DNA from: Ettlia oleoabundans | Taxonomy: Eukaryota; Chlorophyta; Chlorophyceae; Chlamydomonadales | Reading direction: 5' to 3' | NCBI GenBank assembly: GCA_019693395.1 | Contig: JAAMXP010005457.1 | Span: 1 to 29,007 of the forward strand | Length of the DNA: 29,007 bases | Shown here: positions 20,119 to 29,007 of the stretch, piece after piece | Layout of the letters: each line of letters begins with the position of its first letter | Position numbering within the stretch: the stretch's first letter is position 1 | Translations under genes and position numbers: made by a program | Notes under the pieces: model-generated | The model's input: only the letters and a program-made list of their open reading frames with translations | What the model was told of the DNA's origin: nothing | The model's database searches: none

Positions 20119-22847
20119 TCAGACAACGACAGCCGGCTTGGCCACCACATGCGCCCTGCCCTCTTTGGCATCCTGATAGTATCCACGCCTCAGAGGGTCC
20201 AGCTCTTTCAGACGCGCATACCCCTCTGCAATTTCGGCTGCCACGCTGCGGCCTTGGCCGCCTTCCGCTGGCACCAAGGCCGCAGCAGCATTGCCATCTC
20301 CGCTGCCAATGGTGGTGCCGCTGCCAAGTACAGTGCTACTGCTGCTGGCCAGCACCTGCTGCTGCAGCTCCTTGAGCCTCGTCACCGTCAGAAGCGGCCA
20401 CTTGGCTTCTGGCTCTATCTCAAGAAGCTCCTGCAAGCGAGCCGAGGTTTTCCGTGGTTATTCTTCTGCTTATTGTTCTCATTGTTTGTCTTTAGGTCCT
20501 CGACGTCGGGGAGAATGGTCCAACTTGCTTGTTGCACATGTGTCCTTCACAACCTCATACCACTGCTAAGCAAGGCTTCAGAAGGCAGCCGACCGTCCAG
20601 CCAAACTGACTTGCCAGCCCGTCCAGCGATTTGACCAGCCTGCCTGCTCCTTGTTGGGTGCACCCACCTCGCACGTCTGCTGCTCCCTGGCCAGCACATC
20701 CAGCAGCGCCTGCCGCTCTGCTGCCTCTGCCTCTGTATTTCGTGCCTGCTCCCAGTGCGCCAGCGAGCATCCTGCAGCCACCGAGGCGCAAGGGGTGGCT
20801 GGATTTTGCCGTTGCAAACTGGGGCGGAAACAGCAGCTGGTGCGCCCAAGAAGCAGCACAGTAATATCCACAATCCTCTGACTGTCACAGCGGCTCGCCG
20901 CCGCGGCAATTGTTGATTTTGCCCTGTGTCAGAAAGCAGGCAACTAGCTCCTTCAGTGAAGAAGCCATAGCAGCACGCCGCAATGCATCATTGCCGCCGT
21001 TGAGCTGGCAGGTCACGACAGCTGCCCTCACCCAGCAGCCATCGGTGGTAGAACCAGCCGCTTTGGTCCTCAGGTTCTGTGTAGAAGGCCTGCTTCACCA
21101 GCTCGTACTCCTCATCAAGCACCTCTTTGGGCACCGCTGCTGCTGTATTGGCGGCCGCTGAGCTGGCAGTACCACCAGCGGCGCCTGAGCTGGTGGTACC
21201 ACCAGGCCCTGCTAAGCTGGTGGTACCGCCAATTGGTAGCTGCTTGGAAGCCCCAGACGCCGCAGAAGGTGGCTGCTGTGCATGCTGCTGCTGCTGCTGC
21301 TGCTGCTGTTGTTGGTGCTGTGTTTCCTGCTGCTGCTTTCCCAACTGTTCAGCTGGCAGCTGCTCTGCTGCTGCTTCACTCGCAGGCTCAGCCTCGCCAG
21401 CCGGCCCATCGGAAACCACGGCAGCTGCTCGCAGGGCCTCCGACAGCGCCTTTGCAGCGGCACTGTCTGCGTTAGTGTCAGTTGCGGTACCGCCATGCAG
21501 TACCGGCAGCAGAGCTGTGCGAGAATGCCAGGCTGAGTAATTGGAAAAGTTCTGGTTGATTTTGTGCCGCGCATATTCAAGCTCACGCTCAGCTGGCGTG
21601 CCCATTAGCTGCATGGATATGCAAGGGAATGCATGCAAGGGAGAAAAATGTTGCTTGGCAGGCCCAGCAAGTGGGTGCCAGCATGCATGCAACCAGGCGG
21701 TTGCCAGCAAGCAGTCAGCCACACCACCTGTCAAAAGGCATGCTTAAGAGTGACTTCAATTGCCTAGCCTTAATCCAGCTTGTGAGCAGTTGCCAATTAA
21801 TAATCAAAATGAGCCCCTTACAGACGCAACAATTTGTTGACTAGCTGTTGGATCTCACCTGCACGACGAAGCGACGGTAACCCCAGCCGTGGAAGTTTCG
21901 CTCGTCGGCGTCCAGCAGCATGCCCACCTGCAACGGCAGCGGCAGGCAAGGTCAGTGAGTAATAAGGTTGACTAGGCCATAGGCTACAATGCTGTAAGGT
22001 TGACGAGAAGCTGACATGACCGCAGGCCTATAGCAGGAAGCACAAGAGGCAGATGCAGGGGCTAGGGAGAAAGGAAATACCAAAGGGCCAAAAGATGTAC
22101 ATCAGTTCAAACCCTGTGCTCACCAGCTTGAGCTCTTGTTCCAGGGAGCAAAAGCCCTTGGCCACAATCCACTTTCGGTGGTGCCAGGTGGCGTAGGACT
22201 TGGGGTTCTTGTGCAGTGCACGCTCTGTCAGTGCCAGCTCAGCATTGACAGCTGCCACTGCGGCCTCTCCCCCAGCGTCTAGAACCTGCGCGCGATTGTT
22301 GAACGGGGAGCCAAAGCACTAGGGGAGGAGCGAAAAAGATTGAAATACGAAAGAGTAACGGGGTGGAGGGGGAAGTGGGACTCTCCTACCAGCGGCTGAG
22401 CTTAGCATCTCTCAGGACCGTCCACCACATGCAAATAGGTGGTTCTATGCAATACCGATGCTCCAGATGCCCGCTGCAATGCCTCACCAGCCCAAGCGCC
22501 TCCCGCCGGTAGTTCCATACTGTGTACACTTCTGGGTGCAGTTCCAGCAGCTTGCCAGCAAGCGCCAAAGATTCAGCATCATACCGCCGTGCCGCCCGGC
22601 GTGCCAGCACTTCGCCTGTCAGCTGGCCAAAAAGCGCAGCCTGCAAATGGTGATGACAGGGGGGTTTGGAGGATCACGGAGGCATCCTTGGGGTGGTGCC
22701 AGAAGCAACACGGCAGGCGACGGCGGCGGCAGTGGCAATGGCAACGGCCCGTGGCACCCGCGGCACGTGCCCGACCTTCTTCTCAGCTGCCTTCACACGC
22801 TCCGGATCGGGTGGACCGGTGACTTTCACGCGGGGCCTGCCGTGCAT
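20119..22847 (-). CDS. RGTA: Rab geranylgeranyltransferase (GGTase-II) alpha subunit
   Basis: Seven phase-matched exons (22847-22776, 22640-22488, 22285-22124, 21927-21859, 21608-21032, 20771-20668, 20430-20119) give 482 residues. The start MHGRPRVK is typical of the family. Five prenyltransferase-alpha helical repeats follow: LHPEVYTVWNYRRE, NPKSYATWHHRKW, ADERNFHGWGYRRF, NFSNYSAWHSRT and DQSGWFYHRWLLG. With the beta subunit and Rab escort protein the enzyme adds geranylgeranyl groups to Rab GTPases in the cytosol, enabling membrane attachment. Between repeats 4 and 5 lies an insert of roughly 130 residues, rich in Gln, Ala and Gly, containing a polyglutamine run and GGTTS motifs. The C-terminal leucine-rich repeats of plant homologues are absent: after ELLEIEPEAKWPLLT the protein ends with a low-complexity linker and a short tail. 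The first donor (GTCGGG at 22775) is weak but needed for phase. Confidence 0.95.
21170..21312 (-). repeat. Coding repeats: CAG/polyglutamine tract and GGTTS units
   Basis: Within the large RabGGT-alpha exon, 21283-21310 is mostly uninterrupted CTG/TTG triplets on the plus strand (CAG/CAA on the coding strand), giving about ten glutamines. Around 21172-21232 three ~30-bp units of the form GGTACCACCAGCT encode GGTTS or GGTAS. Both are likely to vary in length. Confidence 0.85.
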
Positions 22848-23160
22848 GTTGCTGGAGATCGGTGCTGGTGATCGAGCTATTGGGGAGGGTCTAGGGCCTC
22901 CTGCTGTTGCTGTAATGAAGTTCCTATGGGTCTCGACTCCAGTCTTAATGAGTTTATGCCCTAAACATCGCTGATGACTTGCTGGAAAGCGGGGTTCCCT
23001 GCAAAACTCAGTTGGTTGCCTGCGAGGCTTTCGATGCGCCCATCGCTTGCGGCTCATACAACTGAAAGGCAAACACCATCAGCAGGCCAATTGGTGCACA
23101 CCTTGAAACTGCAGTGGAAGAAACAGCGCAGGAGAGGGCGTTTGCGGCCCTGGCCGCATC
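22848..23160. promoter_or_regulatory. ARP4: Divergent promoter region, RabGGT-alpha / ARP4
   Basis: Start codons on opposite strands are 313 bp apart. A CCAAT motif, in GGCCAATTGG, lies near 23087-23096, about 70 bp before the ARP4 ATG. No TATA box is obvious. Confidence 0.55.
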
Positions 23161-26100
23161 ATGTCGGGCCCAGTGTATGGTGGAGGTGCGTAGATCGGCC
23201 GCTGACCCGACCATCGGCACGCCCCGCCATCACTGGCGGCGGCAGCAGACGAGGGGCGGCAAGTGGTGCTTGGTATGCCAGAAGTAGGGGCATCAGTTGT
23301 TTTTGCTGATTTGCTGGCCTGCAGATGAGGTGAATGCCGTTGTCCTGGACCTTGGAACTTACCAAACCAAGGCTGGCTATGCTGGCGAGGACACACCGAA
23401 GTTTGTGTTTCCCTCGGTGCGTAATTGGGCCCCTCCTGGTTGTAATGGTAACCAGGCTGCTGCTGCTGCTGCTGCGGCTGCATTGCGGCTGCCTGCATAA
23501 CTGGTTGCTGTCTGAAAAGTGCACTGCTCTGAATTTAAGTCTGGCTGGCTCTGTGGGGGTGACTGCTGTGGCTCCCAGCATCAACGTTGTTCTCTGCCAG
23601 TAATCACTTTGCAAAGCTCTGAACTAGTTGCTGTTTATAATGGACTTGGTATCAAGCTCTCCTGTTGGCTTACTACCCAAGAAACACTCAAAGCGACTTA
23701 TTCACTGTCCTGCATGGCCGTGCAGTCTGTAGGGGCGCTAGGCGGCGGGGCAGATGGCATGGAGTTTGATGGAGCCAAGCGCACGCTGTACGTCGGGACG
23801 CACGCGCTCAGCCGACGGAAGGATAACATGGAGGTTAGCATTACCTTTGTTGCTCCCGCTTTCACCATTGTTGGGCCGGCTACTTGCGCCACTGGCCAGC
23901 TGCCTGCTGCCGCCAGCTGCCTGCTGCTGCCTGCCGCAACGCGCTGGCTGCCGCTGCTTGCTGCCGCCAGTGCCGCCGCTAACGTTAAACATCACATGGC
24001 GGTCTGCGATGTTTTGAACATTGCCTTTGACGACGCCTTCGAAATTCGTTGAATACGCTCAAAGCTGGGTGGGGGTGGTGTTACATGGAGGTCTGTGCAG
24101 TCGTAAACAGCCCATCGACAGCGCCTCAAAAATCGTAATGCTATCTGCTGGTGCAACCTGCCTGCTGATGGTGGTGGGCTGGTTAACTTCCCTCTACTTC
24201 CAAGGGAGTTCTTGCTCAGCAAGATGCACACTGGGGCTGCTGTTTGCACCGCCATTCCTGGCATCTCTTGCTTTGACCAGCCACCCAGAATATTGCCGTT
24301 GGCCAGGTGTTGACTGCATGGCGTGCCAGCTGTCGCTTGCTGCAGGTCATCTCGCCCTTTAAAGACGGCATAGTCAATGACTGGGAGGTGGCAGAAGGCC
24401 TGCTGGAGCACGCCCTCAAGTGAGTTGTCGAGCCACCTGCTGACCTGTATATCGGTGGCTGGTTTTGTTCTTGATCTGACGGCAAGAAAGCTACAAATGA
24501 ATTCTACCAGCACCTCATCTGCATCTGTCGTCTGGAGGGTTTGCCTCTCCGCTGCACCCCAGCTCAGGTCACCTGGCACGGCTCGTGTCGAGCGGCAGGT
24601 CCCTTATACGTATATGCACCCTGCCGCGCTTCCCTGGCGCTATCCTGTTCTCCCCATTGCGCGCCCTGCTGTGCCATACCGTGCTATGCCACATAGGTCA
24701 GGCCCAGTTACGTGCTATGCTGTGCTGTGCCACTTTGTGTAGGCAGCAGATGCGGCTAGCCACAGAGTGCCACCCCATCATGCTCGCCGAGCCCTCCTTC
24801 AACACCAAGGAGGCCCGGGAGAAGTCTGTGGAGCTGCTGTTCGAGAAATATCAAGCGCCAGGTCAGCAGTGCTGAGTCAGCACGCAGCATCCTGCTACCC
24901 CCTTTTTGACTGCACATTGCGGGCATTTGACATATAGCTTTGAGTGGCTTGCAACAAAAGTTCCAGGTTCTTCGCAGCGCAGCAAGCAGAAGACGCGTGC
25001 AGTGCCGCAAAACGCCAGCGTGCCTCCTTGGCTGATGGGTGGTTTGTGTCTTTGCCTCACACGCCTGTTATGAGTGCTCCCCCTCCTATGCGTTGCTGCA
25101 GCGGTGTTCACGGCAAAGAACGCGGTGCTGAGCTCTTTTGCAAGTGGGCGACAGACGTCGCTAGTAGTAGACGCTGGCCATGAACGCACCGTGGGTGAGT
25201 TGCTGCCTGCTGCGGTGCTTGCCACTATGCTGCCTGCCCCTCTACTGTGATGCGTGCTGTGGGGTAGTTAACTGCCGGATCTGGCTGATGGTGTATGACC
25301 AACAAGCAAACAGAGGCTTCTAGCTAGGACACATGCCCTTGTTTTGGACATAATATGGGGATGAGCCTCTCTTGGCCTTGAAAATGTTTTGACCCCAGCC
25401 GGAGAAGTTGCAACTGTGTGTATCGTTACAGTTGCACAAACCGGTGGTGGCAAGCATATCAACAGTGTCAGAATATCAATCCAATCTATGTTGTCTGGCA
25501 TAAGAGTGGTCTCTTTGCCTAGGATATGCTCCCAGCCAGCTGAATGGCAACAGGCTTGGCATGCACTGGCCATGCCCTGCCTGCTTGCCGCACCCAGACC
25601 AGCAGTTGAAACCTGCAGCTTCGCCACCAGACCAACCTAACGTCCTGGCTGGCAATATGATTGGCTGCAGTGTTGTCCCATGTGCTGACACGGGTGAGAG
25701 CAGTTGCGCAGATGTGCAACTCTCCCACTTGAGCAGCCGCTTAGATGAGCAGCTTCTCAATGGCCAGCTTAAGCTGCTGAATCTGGTTCTTCAGCTGGCT
25801 GCCCTCGTTGGTGGTGATGCTGCATGCAATCACAGGGCGAGAAACGCCGCAGGCGCGCCCAAGCGCTGCCTTGGAGGGCACAAACACGTAGGGCACATTC
25901 TGCGGGCGGGGAAAAGGGGGCAGGGTGCGGGAGGGGTGTTATGGTGACGTTATGGCAGTAACTGCCTGGCTGGCCGGCTGTTTGGTGGCCGCAAACAGCA
26001 CTGCTTGTGTCGCTGGGCTTATCCGCAACAAACAGCTGTTTCGACAGGCAGCATGGCCATATGACGGGGCGACCGCGCGGCAGGATCCGCCACCGCCGCT

Positions 26101-28670
26101 GGCCGCACCTTGTCCTCGGCCAACAGGGGCAGGTGCAGCAGGATCTCGATGGGCTCGGTGTCCGCCGCCATGACCACCACCTCGCTGATGCCGCGGTTCA
26201 GAGTCTTAGTAGCTGCAGCAGCAACGAGGTGCAGCGCATGCAGTGTCGGCAGGCGTACAGTGGGGTCCCTAAGCCTTACGGCAAACCAGCACGAGCCTTG
26301 GGCTATGCATGCGGGCAGGCGCGCACCCTCGTTCGCGCCCTTCTTCAGCTGCTTGTAGTTGGTCGCCTGTTGGACGATGTCCATGATAGTATTTGTGAGC
26401 TGCGAGGAGGGCGGTAAGGGAAGCGTCAGCGGGGCTTGGGAGGGCCGCGGGGAGCGGGCGAGCATGCCTTCTCACCTGCGCATCTGCCAGAGGGTAGGCC
26501 TTGGGGTTCACAGCCATGGTGAACAGCTGATCACTACCCAGTCAAAAAGTTAGGAGGGGAAGGAGGGGGGCGAGAAGGATGAGAATGGGACTGCAAGTCC
26601 GCCTTCGCCCCTTGTACATGCGGAGGCCCCGACATGCATGCCGCGCTGCTGGCACCATCATGCACTCTTGCATGCTTTTGGGCCACTCCGTAATGATGCA
26701 CTGTCAGCATCATGTTGCAGCAGCACCGCCGCTCCCCGACCAACTTGCTCTGAGCTGGTCATTGTCGGCACCGCAGCAGCGGCCGTCCCACCGCCATCAC
26801 TTCTAATTAACCGCTTTAAAGCCTTTCTTTCTGCCGGCCTTTCAACCGCCCTGGCCCCCGCCTCTGCCTGCAGTCGCGGCTGTGCACGACGGCTATGTGC
26901 TGCAGAAATCGGTGCTGTCAGCACCGCTGGCGGGGCAGGTGCTGTCACAGTGCATGACGGTGGCGGTGGAGGCAAAGGGCGTGCAGGTACGACCGCGCTA
27001 CGAGTTCACTCGCAAGGAGGGGCATGGCGGCAAACTCGAGGTAAGCCTGCAATCACAATGACTCATGACCGGAACTCGTGTGGTGGAACACAGCGGTTGC
27101 TGTCGTTGCCTGCCGCCTGAAAGCTGCATGCAAGAATGCATATGCACAGCACATCACCCCGCACGTCTCTGTCCTACCCCCCTCCTGCTGTGCTGCTCTT
27201 TTTGCCTTGCCCCATGCTGCTCCTTGCCAGCCCTGCTGCAGCAGCCTTAGTTGAGTGTAACGCACATCACCCAATTCTGCCATGTCCTCCCTGCCTGCCG
27301 TGGTGCCTTTACCTCCTTGCGCCAACGCCTCACTTCCACCACAGGTGGTGCCTGTGGACGTGCCAAACACAACAGCCAGCTATCGCGCCTGGTGCGTGGA
27401 GGCGATTGCGGGTGACATCAAGGAGACAATCTGCCGCGTCAGTGACAACGTTTTTGATCCGGAGGTGGGTGGTGCCATTGAGCTTGTTATGTATTCGTCT
27501 CCACGAAAATAATCGCAGCAAGTATTTGTCGCAGTGAGCCGCAGGCTGATTGGCAGCGGATTTCGGCGCTGCAGGTCTGCCAGTGTGCTGGCCTTGCTTT
27601 CTATGGCCCCGCCTGTTTGTCGCTATCACAGAGGGTTGAAGCAGGTTTCTATGGAAGGGCTTTGTCTCTGAGCATGTCTGCTTGCCTTTCCGATCCTCCT
27701 GCTTACACCTACCTGCTTGACCCTGCTGCAGGAGAACGCCAACATTCCCACTGTTGTATATGAGCTGCCAGATGGACAGGTACGGCCCGGCCTGCTGGCA
27801 GTTGGTGGTATGTTTGCTTGGCTGCATACTTGTCCCGATAGGATGGCACTGTTTTGCTGGTGGACTGTGGCGCAAGGCGGCTGGCTGTCAGGATGGATGG
27901 CAGCGTTGGCTAAACAAGTTCACTGGGCAGTCTCCCCGCACTGCCGGACACCAAATCCCCCGGTGTGCCACCCTACTCCAGACCCGTTGCAGGGATAAAC
28001 TCACAGTGCTTCCTCCCGGTGTAAGGTCACCCACGTGCAACACACATGCTGCTGCCACCCGCCCACAGGAGATTGCGATAGGCACTGACCGTTTTGCCAT
28101 CCCAGAGGTTATGCTCAACCCGTCACTACTTGAGGGGTATGCGCCGGTGGCAGCACGGCTCAAAGAGGCGGGAGCGTTTGATGGACTGCAGGGAATCCAG
28201 CAGCTGGCGCACGACTGCATCAGCAAGTGAGCTGGTTTTGCTCTTGTGTTTGTGTTTTGCTTGCGGTGGCAGGGCGGCTGCAAGGCGGAGTTGATGGGTG
28301 GTGGGCAGGCCAGGTCTTAATGGGTGGCATCATGAGGTGCACGACTGCATCAGCAAGTAAGTGGGTTGGCCTTCTTGCTGCGCGGACAAGGCAGCAGCAG
28401 AGAGGAATGGAGTAGCGTGTAGCTGTAGTACACCCGCTATGAGGCAGAAAACGGGCAAGGGGCATGATTGGAACTGCATGCTCTAAATTTTTGCTGCATT
28501 TGCCCTTCACCGCCCAGTGCTCTTTCCACTGACCCAGGTGTGATGTGGACATACGCAAGGACCTGTATGGCGGGATAGTGCTGACAGGCGGTACCGCTGG
28601 CTTTGCTGCGCTGCGGGACCGGCTGGAGAAGGAGGTGGCTGACCTGGCACCTCAGATGGCTAAGGTCAAG
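23161..28670 (+). CDS. ARP4: Actin-related protein 4 (ARP4/BAF53-type), 3' end beyond window
   Basis: Eleven exons join in phase: 23161-23185, 23325-23416, 23726-23833, 24346-24419, 24743-24861, 25102-25194, 26874-27040, 27345-27464, 27732-27779, 28069-28226, 28538-28670, giving 379 residues. Hallmarks in order are [16 protein letters not shown] (phosphate-1 loop), [60 protein letters not shown] (phosphate-2 position), [77 protein letters not shown]4 is a nuclear subunit of SWI/SNF-, INO80/SWR1- and NuA4-type chromatin complexes. The final ~55 residues of the family are not found in the remaining 337 bp, so at least one more exon lies downstream. The 25-nt first exon is fixed by phase and by YGG|DEV. 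Its sixth intron houses SNU13 antisense. Confidence 0.95.
25426..25430 (-). terminator. SNU13: Candidate polyadenylation signal of SNU13
   Basis: TGTAA on the minus strand (TTACA on plus), the motif chlorophytes commonly use instead of AATAAA. It lies about 310 nt downstream of the SNU13 stop and still inside the ARP4 intron. Confidence 0.4.
25741..26517 (-). CDS. SNU13: SNU13/NHP2L1 (15.5K) kink-turn RNA-binding protein
   Basis: Four exons (26517-26476, 26399-26327, 26212-26109, 25899-25741) join in phase to 125 residues, the usual family length. The start [14 protein letters not shown], then [50 protein letters not shown] and [15 protein letters not shown] are diagnostic of SNU13 in the L7Ae/L30e superfamily. 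SNU13 binds kink-turns in U4 snRNA, within the U4/U6.U5 tri-snRNP, and in box C/D snoRNAs, so it serves both splicing and rRNA methylation in the nucleus and nucleolus. The RNA-contact segment [12 protein letters not shown] is intact. The whole gene lies on the opposite strand within the 1,679-bp ARP4 intron 25195-26873, leaving about 360 bp for its promoter and 550 bp for its 3' end. Confidence 0.97.
28209..28358 (+). repeat. Duplicated exon end and donor in the tenth ARP4 intron
   Basis: GCACGACTGCATCAGCAAGT occurs at 28209-28228, across the end of the exon 28069-28226 and its donor, and again without mismatch at 28339-28358 inside the intron. The spacing is 130 bp. The intronic copy is followed by AAG, giving a GTAAGT donor stronger than the exonic GTGAGC. 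Confidence 0.85.
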
Positions 28671-29007
28671 GTGGGTGGGAGGTTTGGAGCACACCAACAA
28701 GCTGTGTTCCTGTTTCACGGTTGCCATATTATGTTAATGTTGTTAATGGGCTTGGGTGGAGAAGCACAGCAATCAGCCGCGGACTGTAAAATGAGCAGGT
28801 GCATGGATGCGTTTTAGTTTTGGGTAGGCAAGTTGTGGTGTAGGTGGCTGTATGGAAGCATGCTTCTTCCGTACGAGACACGCGTCAAGGACTATTCAAG
28901 CTGCAGCAAGGCCACCCATGCTCCTTGACCGCCACGCACCCCACATTGTCCATCCCACGGGTTGTCTCCACCACCCTCCCTCTACCACCGGGACCAAAGC
29001 CCCACAC
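28671..29007 (+). other. Start of the eleventh ARP4 intron, running out of the window
   Basis: The sequence begins with the donor GTGGGT and shows no exon matching the conserved ARP4 C-terminus (FSVWIGGSILASL-type). It is read as intron; I see nothing else in it. Confidence 0.7.

Noticed and set aside
1..29007. tRNA, rRNA, riboswitch or CRISPR signals
   Set aside because: No B-box-like GGTTCRANYCC, cloverleaf or regularly spaced short repeats with unique spacers was found by eye; the repeats present are tandem or dispersed as listed.

Overview
This window is nuclear DNA from an intron-rich green alga. The grounds are eight spliced protein genes with short GT-AG introns, frequent GTGAGN donors and CAG acceptors, moderately GC-rich sequence loaded with CAG/GCA/CTG triplets, and plant- or algal-type gene content: a plant-like ARP4, a stand-alone LON-domain protein of the type found in plant organelles, and an ShKT-domain protein. 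A core chlorophyte is likely; I would not name a genus. No bacterial genes, rRNA, tRNA, CRISPR array or intact transposon was recognised.

Layout. Bases 391-3809 (-): a secretory or membrane protein with a CxxC helical region and a C-terminal ShKT domain (5' end unresolved). Bases 4933-10413 (-): a complete 13-exon gene for a multi-pass membrane protein with a DUF229 (alkaline-phosphatase/sulfatase superfamily) domain. Bases 11934-14604 (-): a 9-exon multi-pass membrane protein of unknown function. Bases 15098-18009 (-): a 4-exon LON substrate-binding-domain protein lacking the ATPase and protease parts. Bases 18262-19911 (+): a 4-exon C-factor-like short-chain dehydrogenase. Bases 20119-22847 (-): the 7-exon Rab geranylgeranyltransferase alpha subunit. 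Bases 23161-28670 and beyond (+): ARP4, 11 exons seen, the last exon(s) lying past the window. Bases 25741-26517 (-): SNU13, a complete 4-exon gene nested antisense inside the sixth ARP4 intron.

Exon joins were checked by codon phase. For six of the eight genes (DUF229, LON, SDR, RabGGT alpha, ARP4, SNU13) every junction keeps frame and the products match family length or motifs. The ShKT gene lacks a certain first exon, and the third exon of the 11.9-14.6 kb gene has two phase-compatible models.

The first four genes run in tandem on the minus strand. LON/SDR and RabGGT-alpha/ARP4 are divergent pairs with 252 and 313 bp between start codons, while SDR and RabGGT-alpha converge with 207 bp between stops. 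The genes do not form one pathway; they serve secretion and membranes, protein handling, vesicle traffic, chromatin remodelling and splicing. The most interesting structures are the nested SNU13 gene, a 55-bp dispersed repeat whose one copy is flanked by 11-bp direct repeats, two independent cases in which an exon end plus its splice donor has been copied into the following intron, and one well-supported GC-AG intron.
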